The notes beneath the pieces were generated by a model that saw only the letters and a program-made list of their open reading frames with translations, did no database searches and was not told where the DNA came from. A DNA stretch of 33,147 nucleotides, from positions 28,735 through 61,881 of the forward strand of contig JAKCWW010000956.1 in NCBI GenBank assembly GCA_026260175.1, read 5' to 3'. The stretch is from Reticulitermes lucifugus (Eukaryota > Arthropoda > Insecta > Blattodea > Rhinotermitidae). This document shows, piece after piece, positions 1 through 9,213 of this stretch (position 1 is its first letter; every line of letters starts with the position of its first letter). A program made the translations under genes and the position numbers.

Positions 1-125
1 ACAATACAAAACAAACTATACACAATTACAAAACAAAATACATACAGTAAATACAAATACACAATTAGAACACCATACACACATTACAAAAACATCCACA
101 ACTTACAAAAACATCCACACCTTTG
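1..125. repeat. A/C-rich low-complexity tract
   Basis: The first 125 bases are almost entirely A and C with short T interruptions. They read as loosely repeated ACAAAACA/ATACACA words, including two ACAAAAACATCCACA copies near 87-120. No coding sense is visible. It looks like a decayed simple repeat or the A/C-rich edge of an older insertion that begins outside the window. Confidence 0.6.
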
Positions 126-1359
126 TAATGCTTTAGGTGATTGACATGTTGAGTACCCAGTTTTTAAGGAACAGGATCTGTTTTCATGTAGGGCTTCTAA
201 CTGGTGTATTGTGTTTATAATACCCTTCAGAACCCAGTAGCTGAAACATTGCAAGTCTGTCTCGTGATTGAAATGTCTGCAGATTCAGCCCTGAACCTGC
301 TACATTCAATGTTTTTGTTTTGGGTGTTTCCAGACTCTCCCAGGTGGTGTCTCAAAATAGTATATGACTGCTTTAACACCAATTCACACTTAACTGCTGT
401 GTTAAATATTAGCCTTGAAGTGAAAAGATTATAGCCAAAGCAATTTGTATTTGTGTTTATGTAAGTAAAATCTAATGAAGCGAATGACATTGTGATTAGT
501 AAGGAAGTGTGATGTTTCATAGTTTATTTAACAGATCTTTGCCAGGTGCACAGGTTATATATCATTGACTAGGAAGTTGAACTTAATAATGAAATGGTAA
601 GGATTTAACACTAAGTAGCATGACCTGTTTTAATGTATTGTCCCAGAATTTGTCCAAGGGCACCAATAAAAATCATCGAACCAAGGACTTCTAAGATTTA
701 AAAACATGGTTGATAAATACTCATCTGCAACTTTTTTGGGGAAGCAAGGTAGGAACAAAGGTTGACTGAGACTATTTATGTTTGTTAGAAGTGCAGAGCT
801 TATAAATGGTTATCAGTCTATTGCTTCTGAGTTTGTAGTGATATTATTACAAAGGTCAATTTAGATAACATGTACAGACTGATAAACAGTTACTTTAACC
901 AGACCATGCATCTGCATAGTCTGCCATGATTGCTCACTGTGCATATTGGCGCAGTGTTGCTGCATCTGGTTTTGTACTGTTCCTCATTCCTTCTTGGCTG
1001 TGACCACTGTCTCGTAGATACCTTCCAGTTCATTATGATACAGTGATCTTGCCATGTCTGATGTAATTAAAACCTCAGAAGTTACTACGGTATCACGTGA
1101 CAACTGTATAATGTAGCCTCGAAAACCTTATATTGTTCAAGTAAGGACTGTTGATAATTGTTCCTTTTTTGTTTGTTGTTCTTGGAACGTTTAATATTGA
1201 TCCATCGTATTATTCTTAGAACACATGTTTTGCCCCTTGTTGACTAACCTTTTACTGTCAGTTAGCTTTTCAGTTACATGCATATGTGTGAGTCATGGTC
1301 AGAAGTACAGTAGCAATTGTCAATGTGACTCTGCATGATTTGGAAGTCAGAATATGATG
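126..1359. other. Noncoding stretch, no recognised feature
   Basis: AT-rich sequence with only short, unconvincing open frames, such as 204-434 on + and 227-520 on -, which overlap each other and lack any family pattern. I searched it for the missing first half of the SGK PX domain (a W-x-V-x-RRY-type exon with splice sites) and did not find it. Confidence 0.5.
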
Positions 1360-1640
1360 CATGTTTATGGCTTGGAGAGTGGTAGGACCATTTTTTTACA
1401 AATAAATTCTGGCAGTACGTAAGATTAATGCTGATATCCTTGTTTGATTATTTGAATGAAGGTGGCAAAAATATGTGGGCTTTTCATGTGGAACAATGCT
1501 TCAGCCCACATAGATGATAATCCTGTGAATGTGTTAGCTGAAGTTTTTGGTGAGCAAGTGATAAGTCACGGATTGTTGCCTCCCTAATCTGTGATTTAAA
1601 TTCTCGTGGCTTTCATTTATGGGGCATACTGAAAGATGAA
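1360..1640 (+). pseudogene. Decayed DDE transposase fragment (Tc1/mariner type)
   Basis: Conceptual translation across frames gives the order of blocks expected near the C-terminal half of an insect Tc1/mariner-type DDE transposase. A VYGLESGRTIFFY-like block is followed by WNNASAHIDDNPVNVLAEVF (from 1489), then GEQVISHGLLPP ending in a stop at 1585-1587. After a +1/-1 shift comes a GFHLWGILKDEV-like block near 1606-1640. These match the family's catalytic QDNAxAH, LREVFGxRxISRGLWPPRSPDL and FYLWGxLKD segments. In-frame stops, at least one frameshift and no detectable N-terminal half show that it is dead. No terminal repeats were identified. The family pattern is recalled, not searched, so the subfamily is left open. 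Confidence 0.6.
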
Positions 1641-1644
1641 GTGT

Positions 1645-2480
1645 AACTTTGCTAAATGTCTGGGAATATGTGAGTATTTTCAAGATGTAAGGATGTTGCA
1701 CAAAAGCAAAAGTTTGGCAGCTTGAGACTGTACCTTAACTGAGGTAGGTCATACTGTGGAGGGAAACAGCATTCAGTAATTAGTTTTTGCAGAGCTACTA
1801 TTTGGAAGGCTTGCTGTAACACCATTTTGGTCCACACTTACTGCAAACTAGACATTCTATGGTTATGTCAGTCAGTCCACCAGTAGTGGTCCCTGGCATT
1901 CAGTCCTTGAGTGTCCAATTCATCAGGCCAGCAGTTCATCGGAATACCGATTTCTCGTAGCCTTTATGTCAGATTGTTGCTGTTTCAGCTGAATTTTTGC
2001 TGTTGTTACTGTTACTACATAGGCAGTTGTACAGACTGGCTTACATCTGGTTACTCCTGTCTTCTAGCCCTCTGCAGCTGTGGCATCTTTTTACTTATTT
2101 ACAGCATTCCTTGACTTGCACAAGTGACACAGACTTGATGGCACTTCAGTTAACAGTTACAGAAAAGGCAACAATTCAAAACTTCAAGGTTTTGTTGGAC
2201 ACACTTATTATAGTCTGTGCTGGTGGAAATTATGCAGAGAAGATGACTGAATTGTAAAACTGTTCACTAATTGCTCTAGCCTGTCCACATAGAATGCAGC
2301 AGTTCATGGAAGGTTGATATTATTAATTCTTACTACAACTTCTTCTTACGTTTCTTATCCTAATCTTGCTAGTACTAGGTTATTTACTTTTTCATCATAA
2401 TGCAAATGTGTGGCATGAATATCTGCAGAAATAAACGATATGGTATGAAATTATCAGGCACTGCCATTGATGTGTTTCAG
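1645..2480. other. Noncoding sequence upstream of first visible SGK exon
   Basis: This is probably SGK intron, because the exon starting at 2481 is internal and begins with an acceptor. A T-rich stretch at 1973-2030 produces hydrophobic Leu-rich open frames on the + strand that have no family pattern and are explained by (CTG/TTG)-like composition. No RNA gene or regulatory element could be supported. Confidence 0.4.
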
Positions 2481-2617
2481 GTTCCCAATGTGCAGCTTAA
2501 ACTCCCAGGCAAGAAATTGTTTGGAAACAACCTGGATCCACAGTTTGTGCAGTCTCGACGGGAAGGACTTAATTCATTTATCCAGCAGATCATGACAGAT
2601 GCTAGATTCCGGCAGCT
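2481..2617 (+). CDS. SGK3: SGK3-like kinase, exon 1 seen (PX domain, C-terminal part)
   Basis: First visible coding exon of a PX-domain AGC kinase. It follows an acceptor (TGTGTTTCAG) and ends before donor GTAAGT at 2618. It encodes about 45 residues, beginning VPNVQLKLPGKKLFGNN and continuing LDPQFVQSRREGLNSFIQQI. This is the Pro-rich loop and the helix with the RR..GL.xFI signature of SGK3 PX domains (human: LKIP.[25 protein letters not shown]). PX domains bind phosphatidylinositol 3-phosphate and place SGK3 on endosomes. The upstream ATG at 2400 lies in intron-like sequence and is not the start. The preceding PX exons, with the start codon, are off the window or unrecognised. The exon leaves two bases (CT) that complete a Leu codon with the next exon. 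Confidence 0.9.
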
Positions 2618-3089
2618 GTAAGTTCATTAGCATGTGAACGCAAATAGAAACACTTATAACTCTATGATGATCATCATCCATTAACTCCTTGGTGATAATT
2701 GTGAGGTATCGTGGGATAACATGTTGTGTGCAGTATGGCAACCCACCATAAGTCAGGATGTCATTCTGTGTCTAATGTGATGGCAGTTACAAAATAATTC
2801 CTGCTTTTAGGTTATACATACAGTGGTATATTTTTCTGTCAGATTTATGTAATTACATAGCCTGCTTTACTTGTATAAGAAAAAGCAGGCTTGTGATATT
2901 GTAGTATCCATGTGTCCATTCAGCCATGCATGTGGCTGTTGCCCAATATCTTTAGACCCCAATAGCATCTTTTTTATGCCACTACAGTTGCTCCTCCTTT
3001 GTACCTTTCACTTTTTTGCAATCAGTAACACCAGCATGCTGACCATGGACCATGTGCTAAAGAGATCTTTGAAAAGATCTGGAATGTCT

Positions 3090-3178
3090 TCTGGAACATT
3101 ACATTGTGTTGATTGGTGAATAGTTACCAGCACTTTGAGGGATCATATCTACCAATCAACACAGTGTAACGTTCCAGA
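3090..3178. repeat. 28-bp inverted repeat, MITE-like relic
   Basis: Arms 3090-3117 and 3151-3178 are reverse complements over 28 bases with two mismatches, around a 33-base loop. The arm contains TGTGTTGATTGGT, which recurs in the larger inverted repeat at 16769-16947. Both therefore appear to come from one palindromic element family. Just upstream, AGATCT occurs twice as a small separate palindrome (3063-3080). Confidence 0.7.
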
Positions 3179-3274
3179 AATCTTGGATGTTTAGCAGCAT
3201 GTCTGTGAGAGTCTGAAGGTGCACAGCGCTTCAAAAGTTTTTATTTTATTTTTAAAGAACAGTCTGATTTGGAG

Positions 3275-3516
3275 GGAGCTGAGATAGTGTAGTTAGTATT
3301 AGTGACTGGGCTACGGGTTGGACGGTCGGGGGTTCAATTTCTGGCAGAGGCAAGAGATTCTTTTCTTCTTTGGGGCGCACCTAGCCTGTTATTTAGTGGG
3401 TACTGGGAGTCCTTCCCTGTGGGTAAAGTGGTTTGGGTGTGAAGCTGGCCACTCACCTCCAGTCTACTTCTGAGGTTAAGAACGGGTGGAGCTATGCCTG
3501 TGTTGTCTATATTAAC
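3275..3516 (+). mobile_element. tRNA-derived SINE (family A), + orientation
   Basis: The head has a pol III A-box-like stretch (TAGTGTAGTTAG near 3286) and a B-box-like GGTTCAATTTC near 3332. The body shares wording with the copies at 7274 (minus) and 11318 (plus): a GTACTGGGAGTCCTT segment, then CACTCACCTCCAGTCTA and a TGAGGTTAAGAACGG segment. It is flanked by CTGATTTGGAG (3264-3274) and CTGATTTGTAG (3517-3527), an 11-bp target-site duplication with one mismatch. This is a SINE, not a tRNA gene: there is no clover-leaf acceptor pairing. Confidence 0.75.
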
Positions 3517-3613
3517 CTGATTTGTAGAAGAATTATAAGCTGCTACTGCTTAGTCAGCATCCAAACAGAAGCTGCTAATTGATGCCATTTTATGGTTATC
3601 ACTGTCTGCATAA

Positions 3614-3877
3614 GGTCGCGGGTTTGATTCCCGTTGGTGTCATTGGAATTTTTCATTGACATAATCCTTCCGGGCACACTACGACCTTGGGGTCGACTCA
3701 GCCTCTAACAGAAATGAGTACCAGGAATATTTGCTAGGGGATAAAGGTGGCTGGTGCGTAGGGCTGACAGCCTTACCACCTTCATGTGCTGATAGTCTAG
3801 AAATCTGGGAGCCTCAACCTCCTGCAACCCTAAGGGCCTGTCCAGGCCTGTATTGGGATTGCTCTACCTTTACCTTT
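3614..3877 (+). mobile_element. SINE (family B) with exact 13-bp target-site duplication
   Basis: ACTGTCTGCATAA occurs at 3601-3613 and again at 3878-3890, exactly flanking 264 bases that start at a B-box-like GGTCGCGGGTTTGATTCCCG. The A-box half of the tRNA head is absent, so the copy is 5'-truncated, as expected for L1-type mobilised SINEs. The body (CTACGACCTTGGGGTCGACT, TAACAGAAATGAGTACC) differs from family A. The 3' tail is a TACCTTTACCTTTA simple repeat. The duplication ends 22 bases before the next SGK exon, so the SINE supplies sequence upstream of that 3' splice site. Confidence 0.88.
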
Positions 3878-3912
3878 ACTGTCTGCATAATGTTGAACTT
3901 CCTCTTGTGTAG

Positions 3913-4059
3913 GTCAGAGGTTCGTGAATTCTTCCAGCTGGACCGACGTAAACTGAGCTCGGAGGATGGAAGTGTAGAGGATGGTGAGGAAGGGAATGGA
4001 GGTAGTGATGTCACTAACAGCACTGATAAACTGAACCTTGGACCCTCAGAAAGAACACA
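3913..4059 (+). CDS. SGK3: SGK3-like kinase, exon 2 seen (PX end and acidic linker)
   Basis: The exon starts after acceptor TTGTGTAG and ends before GTAAGT at 4060. Its first base completes the split Leu codon, giving RQL-SEVREFFQLD. This is the last PX helix of SGK3, where the usual form is HPDVRAFLQMD. A variable Ser/Asp/Glu/Gly-rich linker follows, containing VEDGEEGNGGSDVTNSTDK. It leads to NLGPSERT, matching the SGK3 NLGPS segment just before the kinase domain. The exon leaves CA, which with the next exon's first T encodes His. The open frame continues upstream into SINE sequence, but that part is intronic. Confidence 0.9.
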
Positions 4060-4616
4060 GTAAGTTTAAATAGAGCATTTAGAATGTAATTTTCTGCTGG
4101 AAAAACTGACATTAAATTTGCTGTTGCTGAAATGGAAACTTAGAGGTGCTATTGAAAGCACAAATGCTTGGCTTTGATCACCATCCATGTGGGGAAATTG
4201 TAATACATTCACACATTACTAGCTTAATGTCTGCACCAGGCAGCCACCTAGCAGCAGCGCACTGATTTTAAACATACTTGTCACACTGTTTGGTGGACTT
4301 CTTCAGATTTTCAGTGTTCATCCAACAGCATACTGATAATGCTTCAGAGTGATATCTTGTGCAAAGACTTCAGGTACAGATACTTTCCTAGCTACCATAA
4401 TGCATAGAAGATGTTGGCTTTTAAATTTTGTTTTGATTTGTTTGTGTTTAACTTAAGATCTTCTTTTCCATGATGCCTATAATATCAGCTGTCTGTAGAA
4501 CTGTCAGACACTGATGTGTATCAAGAAACTAACTACAAGCTTTAAATTAGAGTGTGACACAAAATTCATTTCCTGTGCCTCTTGTGATCAGTTTGGGAGC
4601 TACAGAAACAGGACTT

Positions 4617-5041
4617 ACTTGCTGTTAATGTGTTCTGGTACCCCTTATTCTGCTGCTGGAATGGCTTGTACATGATACTTTTATACATTCTTTATCCTTG
4701 CTCTGCCTGATGTCTCCAGTTAAGCAGTATTTGACCTTCCTGGCTTCTGCCTGTCTAGAAATTAAAGGGGTCCATTTCTGATGTAGATGCACCCATGAGA
4801 TGGAGTTCGGCACTCTGAATGGCAGGATGATGATGTTGAGGAGGAGGTGGAGGATGGCTGCCAAAGTGGACATGTGCATTAAAATCGTCTGTGAACCAGT
4901 TAAGGGCAGCCTGAAGGGTGGCCTGAATAATGTTATAAACCAGGGGATGCACGAACCCTGGGCACTAGGTTGCGCAGGCTGACTAAATGTTGTCTGGTGG
5001 CACTTAACATTTTTGGGTCCTGAATGTGAAACCTGCTTCAA
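4617..5041 (-). pseudogene. Damaged Pro/His/Gln-rich coding stretch, family unknown
   Basis: The minus strand carries coding-like sequence split over two frames. One frame, from ATG at 5041, reads MKQVSHSGPKNVKCHQTTF and on to about 4955. The other then reads VYNIIQATLQAALNWFTDDF, NAHVHFGSHPPPPPQHHHPA, and, after a stop, QILLNWRHQAEQ and YKPFQQQNKGYQN. Composition, the Pro/His run and the ordered helix-like block look like protein, but there is a frameshift near 4950 and stops near 4762 and 4706. The stretch ends at GCAAGTAAGT on the minus strand, which could be a fossil splice donor. I do not recognise the family. It may be a gene fragment or a transposed gene copy lying antisense in the SGK intron. 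Chance open frames are a real alternative. Confidence 0.35.
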
Positions 5042-5264
5042 GTCACCCTTTTGGTGCCTAGAATTTTGAAGTGGTTCCTAGGTTTTCGCAAAATTTGTGC
5101 ACCCTTAATCATAAAACTCTGGTATGCTCTGTCAATGATATAATGACTAGAGCTCTAAATAAATACCTTTAAGCCCACTCTTTATTTTAATTTATTTTGT
5201 TGTCATCATTTTCATCATTACACTGCTTAAGGGCAAAAGAGTGCAAATGAATTTCTGCCTCTGG

Positions 5265-5530
5265 TCTCCATATTTAATGACTGATTTTGGTGAAATGTGG
5301 TATAAGAGATTATCTACACATCATGGCATTGAGTGATTCTGAGTTTTGTGGAACTTGGTGCAGTGACAGCCATCCTTTACTTTGGGCATAAATTAAATTT
5401 TTCCCTTCTTTTTTACATTTTTCATCCACTTGGATAAAATTTGGTACAAGAGACGTCCATAAAAATTTATTGAGTTATATGAAACCCAGTGTGGGGAAGA
5501 CCATAATTTTGTTATGGGCATACATGAAAT
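5265..5530 (+). repeat. Two diverged tandem units (about 130-150 bp)
   Basis: The blocks at about 5281-5395 and 5430-5530 follow the same word order. Each has a TTGGTGAAATGTGGTATAAGAGA-like segment (second copy TTGGATAAAATTTGG then TACAAGAGAC), then ATTGAGT, a GAAACCCAGTG/GAACTTGGTGC variant and GGGCATAxATxAAAT. Similarity is low, so the duplication is old. Similar wording recurs at 19640-19720 and 32840-32900, suggesting fragments of one mobile-element family. Confidence 0.45.
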
Positions 5531-5898
5531 TACTTTTAGTGTGGACCATGAAACTGTATGACATTTTGGAGGTAATGGATCTGTAGATAAAGTCTGTGTA
5601 CTCTGCCTTGTTCACTTATCATGACATTCAAATATCATTTATATCGTTGCAAAGAATTTGTCCCATTCTGAGGTTTTTGTAATATGTGGTTCTGTAACAT
5701 TACAATTTACTGTGAAGGCTTGGCCATGTGCCTCGCCCTTAAGCTAGAGAGCCATGTTTCAGCTCTCTGGTATTGAGTACTGTGTATATGCACACCTACT
5801 CTCCATATATGGGAGACTCCTTTATTTGAAGCTTTTAATAATACTATTGCATTCCTTATGCAAAATTTGATCCTAACTATGTCAACCTTTTTCCACAG

Positions 5899-6172
5899 TG
5901 CGAAGCCAAGTGATTTTGAATTTCTGCATGTGATTGGGAAGGGCAGCTTTGGGAAGGTGTTGTTAGCAAGACACAAAGCTGAACAGAGGCATTATGCTGT
6001 GAAGGTGCTCAGCAAACGTCTTGTCATGAAGAGGAATGAAGCAAAACACATCATGTCTGAAAGAAATGTCCTCCTTAAGAACCTTAACCACCCATTCCTA
6101 GTGGGTCTGCATTACAGTTTCCAGACACCAGACAAGTTGTACTTTGTACTGGATTACATCAATGGTGGAGAG
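5899..6172 (+). CDS. SGK3: SGK3-like kinase, exon 3 seen (kinase N-lobe)
   Basis: Starts after TTTTTCCACAG and ends before GTGAAG at 6173, in phase 0. It opens the kinase domain with [16 protein letters not shown], then the Gly-rich loop GKGSFGKV, the VAIK-type AVKV (Lys at visible residue 130) and the alpha-C helix [12 protein letters not shown]. It continues through [14 protein letters not shown] and the hinge [13 protein letters not shown]. All N-lobe elements needed for ATP binding are present. The spacing and wording match SGK family kinases closely (family: [28 protein letters not shown]). In this family PDK1 docks on the N-lobe PIF pocket, next to the alpha-C helix. Confidence 0.95.
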
Positions 6173-7273
6173 GTGAAGTTTGCTTGTACATAGGATCCTG
6201 TTAAGACTTTCACTGTATGGACAAAACAGGCCTACTGCATATAGAAGCACATTGAGCAATATGTTGTATCAAATACACATAATCCTGTACTGTAAATTTG
6301 TTGTTTTGAGAAATTGCACAGAAAAAGAAAATAATGTAAGAAATGGTCTTGTTATGTGTAAATTCTTGAGCTGGGATTGTCCAATCGCTAACTTACTGGC
6401 TGTGGGATTGATATTTATGGTTCAGTTGCTGGGAGGGGAAGGATTTTTTTGTCACTAATTGTAGACTGTTGTTGGGGCCCACTCAGCATCTGTTTCACCA
6501 GGCATTATGGGATCTTTCCTCAGTGGGAATGTGATGAGAGCCTCAAGCCGACACCTCATCTGTAGTCTGCCTGTTACTGAAATCTAGAATGTGTGGTGCT
6601 TTATTTCCATGCTTGCTACATGTCTTCATGGCATGATGTTTAGGTAATATCACGGTTCACCTTTATGTTTTTTGCCCATCATTCAGCATTTTCATGATTA
6701 TTGTTCCACGTAAATAATTTCCAAGGTCCCTTTCAGGTTAGATACAGGTTATATATCCATTGCATTAGTTTAGACTGACAGAACAGTTGTCTGCATTGTC
6801 ATGATAGAAGTGAAGTGTTTGTCATTATTCTTTTGTTTACAATTGATATTTACAAAGAGACAGAATAAAGGGAAATGAAAAGAGAAGTGGGGGAAGTCAA
6901 GAACGTGCTGGATGGGAGAAGTGAGGAGGGATATGGGCAGAGGTGATGAATGGGAAACTATGGGACTTCAAACAAAGATGGGCCAGATATCTCCATATAG
7001 TGGTTATTATCCCTGCTTCATGTTTAGGGGGCCCAGTGTCAATTCTCAACTATGCTGACTGAGATTTTCTGTCATTTCCATATGTCACATGCCAAAATAG
7101 TGCCTTAAAATAGGTTGCAGCAATTTCATCCAATATCCTTCCAGATGTATCCTTAACATTCATTTGCTATGTAATTCATGCAATTTAAATAGCATCATAA
7201 AATAAACTAAGAAATGAAACATAAACTAGGCAGGGCTGTGAACTATTATTTCATGCCTGATCTCTACAGGAGG

Positions 7274-7561
7274 TAAGGTAAAGGTAAAGTTCACCCTAGA
7301 ACAGGCCACGAAGGTCCAGAGGGGGAGCAGAGGTATAGATCTACTCTTTCTTTAACCTCGGCGCTAGATGGGGGTGGGTGGTCAACCCCACGCCCTGGCT
7401 GCTTTACCCCCAGGAATGACCCGGTACCCATTGTACAGGAGGCTGGGTAGGCCCCAGGGCTGGTCTGGACTGGTGCGGTAAATCTCGCCCCCACCGGGAT
7501 TCGATCCCCAGACCCTCCAGCCCATAGCAAGTTGCTATACCGACTACGCTATTCCGGCCCA
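7274..7561 (-). mobile_element. tRNA-derived SINE (family A), minus orientation, nearly full length
   Basis: Read on the minus strand, it has a tRNA-like head with A-box TAGCGTAGTCGG and B-box GGATCGAATCC. The body includes GGGCGTGGGGTTGACCACCC and ATCTAGCGCCGAGGTTAA, and the tail is TTTACCTTTACC. Near-identical 16-bp duplications flank it: TGATCTCTACAGGAGG at 7258-7273 and TGATCTTTACAGGAGG at 7562-7577. High GC content relative to surroundings and the well-kept pol III boxes suggest the youngest family A copy in the window. Confidence 0.85.
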
Positions 7562-7624
7562 TGATCTTTACAGGAGGACAAGATAAAATGGAGATTATTC
7601 GTAGGAAAAGAGAATGGTATTAAG

Positions 7625-7639
<15 letters not shown>

Positions 7640-7656
<17 letters not shown>
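7640..7656. repeat. (AT)n microsatellite
   Basis: An uninterrupted run of AT dinucleotides in the SGK intron, preceded by ATAAATATAAAT. Confidence 0.85.
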
Positions 7657-7868
7657 AAGAACATCATTTTAAGTTGTAATTATGTATTACACATGGATAA
7701 TTATACAGTATTTGCCCTAGAATTGACATTCATATAAACACCTTTTATTGGTCACAGAAAATATGGAGGTTAACTGGATGTAGACCATACACACATTTCC
7801 AGTATGTACTTTGGTTGATACTGAAGTGTGAAGTTGCCAAACTTTGATATATCTAATTTTTTCTACAG

Positions 7869-8135
7869 TTATTCTTCCACCTGCAGCGAGAGCGTGTGTT
7901 CACAGAACCGAGAGCTCGATTCTACAGTGCAGAGATGGCAGCTGCATTGGGTTATCTGCATTCACATGGTGTCATTTATCGGGACCTGAAACCAGAAAAC
8001 ATTCTCCTCGACTCACAGGGGCACGTTGTTCTTACAGACTTTGGCCTCTCAAAGGAAGGACTGTTTCCAACTGATACAACCAACACTTTTTGTGGTACCC
8101 CTGAATACTTGGCACCTGAAGTTGTAAAAAAAGAG
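7869..8135 (+). CDS. SGK3: SGK3-like kinase, exon 4 seen (catalytic and activation loops)
   Basis: Starts after TTTCTACAG and ends before GTGATT at 8136, a phase-0 exon of 89 codons. It begins [19 protein letters not shown], so the previous exon's GGE joins to give the [15 protein letters not shown] signature. It carries the catalytic loop YRDLKPEN (Asp at visible residue 225), the DFG motif in [10 protein letters not shown], and the activation segment [16 protein letters not shown]. Thr 259 is equivalent to the PDK1 phosphorylation site (human SGK1 Thr256). SGK proteins usually have DFGLCKE, so Cys to Ser here is a mild difference. Everything required for activity is present. Confidence 0.96.
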
Positions 8136-8195
8136 GTGATTAATCTATTTATATATCAGTTCATTATTTTGATCTGGTAGTAACATATGTGGCTT

Positions 8196-8505
8196 GGCTG
8201 TGCCATGGCTCAGGCGGTTAGTTGCCTGCCTCCCACCGCGGAGGCCCGGGTTCAATCCTGGGTCAGTCCATGTGGGATTTGTGGTGGACAAAGTGGCCCT
8301 GGGGCAGGTTTTTTCCCGAGTACTTCGGTTTTCCCCTGTCAGTTTCATTCCACTGGTGCTCCATTACTTGGAAAAATGAAAAACAAAAAAGAACTGATTA
8401 TCTTTCTCTTCATCTTCATCACAAGGTTGCACAACAAGCCTTAAGGCTGCGGTGCGTCCATAGCATCTGGTGCAGGGCCCTTCTCCACACATACACAAAA
8501 CCGAC
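8196..8505 (+). mobile_element. tRNA-derived SINE (family C) with exact 12-bp duplication
   Basis: CATATGTGGCTT lies at both 8184-8195 and 8506-8517, bounding a 310-base element. The head shows an A-box-like ATGGCTCAGGCGG and a B-box GGTTCAATCCT. The body includes TGGGATTTGTGGTGGACAAA and TTTTCCCGAGTACTTCGG, a wording seen widely in arthropod and other invertebrate SINEs. The 3' end is CACACATACACAAAACCGAC. It is distinct from families A and B above. Overlapping + frames through it are SINE sequence, not genes. Confidence 0.88.
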
Positions 8506-9031
8506 CATATGTGGCTTTGTCTTGTGCAGTTTAATCAGGAGTGTATATTCGTAAGATTGTTATAATAAATGACCAAATTTGTTATTTTAGTACACTTCAT
8601 GAGGCACCATGTTGATTTTTTTTTGGTCAACAGGAGTGTATAAGATATTCCAATGAATGAGCAGTTTTACTATTTAAGTACAGTTTATGTACAGAAAAAC
8701 TCAGACTAGGCTTGATGAAAGAGTAGGAGGCAGATAAACGTGAAGTACGTCTCTGGCAGTCATAGCTAAGTAGCATAGCTGGAGAACAAAAGCACAAGTG
8801 CTTGGAGAGGAACCCATCCATCTATGAAAATTTTGTGCACAAATTTTGCATGGACTGCCCTGGAATTTAACCTGCATTGTCCCCAGTTCGATGTTCCTTA
8901 ATAGCACCACTTTAGTTTATCGTAAGTACTATGATGAAATCACACATTGTTTTGAACACGGCTATAATTATGCTGCTCCTCATTTACTTTAATTGGGCAG
9001 GTCAGTTTAGCAGTAACACTGTAGACCTGTA

Positions 9032-9202
9032 AAAAGATACAAAGGTAAAGCTGTCCCTGTGGACACCATGAAGATGTATAGGTTGAGTAGAGGTATTGGT
9101 CCACTTATTCTTAACCTCAGCTCTAGATGGAGGTGAGTGGTCATCTTCACACCCTGGTCACTTTACCTCTGGGGAAAGAACTCCCGGTGCTCATTGAACC
9201 CT
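9032..9202 (-). mobile_element. SINE (family A) fragment, minus orientation
   Basis: It starts with the AAAGGTAAAG tail (9041) and contains the family A body in the order TTAACCTCAGCTCTAGATGG, TGAGTGGTCATC and CACTTTACCTCTGGGG. It stops before the tRNA head, so it is 5'-truncated. TAGACCTGTA occurs on both sides (9022-9031 and 9203-9212), consistent with its target-site duplication. A second insertion sits exactly in the right-hand copy. Confidence 0.7.
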
Positions 9203-9213
9203 TAGACCTGTAT

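Larger units (their letters stand above)
2618..3912 (+). other. SGK intron carrying two SINEs and a small inverted repeat
   Basis: A 1295-base intron bounded by GTAAGT and TTGTGTAG. It holds a small inverted repeat (3090-3178), a tRNA-derived SINE (3275-3516) and a second SINE (3614-3877) that stops only 35 bases before the next exon. The remaining sequence shows no other feature. Confidence 0.8.
4060..5898 (+). other. SGK intron with a minus-strand pseudogene-like stretch and diverged tandem units
   Basis: A 1839-base intron (GTAAGT to TTTTTCCACAG). It contains the damaged minus-strand Pro/His/Gln-rich coding stretch at 4617-5041 and two diverged repeat units at 5265-5530. The remaining sequence is AT-rich and shows nothing else supportable. 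Confidence 0.75.
6173..7868 (+). other. SGK intron with one SINE and an (AT)n tract
   Basis: A 1696-base intron (GTGAAG to TTTCTACAG). It holds the minus-oriented SINE at 7274-7561 and a dinucleotide tract at 7640-7656. The stretch 6173-7257 shows only short meaningless frames and a purine-rich patch at 6860-6960. Confidence 0.8.

Noticed and set aside
1911..2257. Two overlapping hydrophobic + frames
   Set aside because: Leu/Cys/Ser-rich readings arise from T-rich sequence; the frames overlap each other and have no family pattern or splice support.
3731..3912. Start of the 110-residue frame at 3731 as a protein N-terminus
   Set aside because: Bases up to 3877 are SINE and its duplication follows. 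Only 3913-4059 is SGK exon, reached by splicing.
5858..5898. ATG at 5858 as an SGK start giving a PX-less isoform
   Set aside because: It lies in the intron's pyrimidine tract just before a good acceptor, and the PX and linker exons join in frame with the kinase exon.
7500..7560. tRNA gene on the minus strand
   Set aside because: Pol III boxes are present, but the unit continues into a SINE body and tail with a target-site duplication, and no full clover-leaf can be formed.
8187..8554. Overlapping + frames of 85, 61 and 110 residues
   Set aside because: All lie in the family C SINE flanked by CATATGTGGCTT; there is no family pattern.
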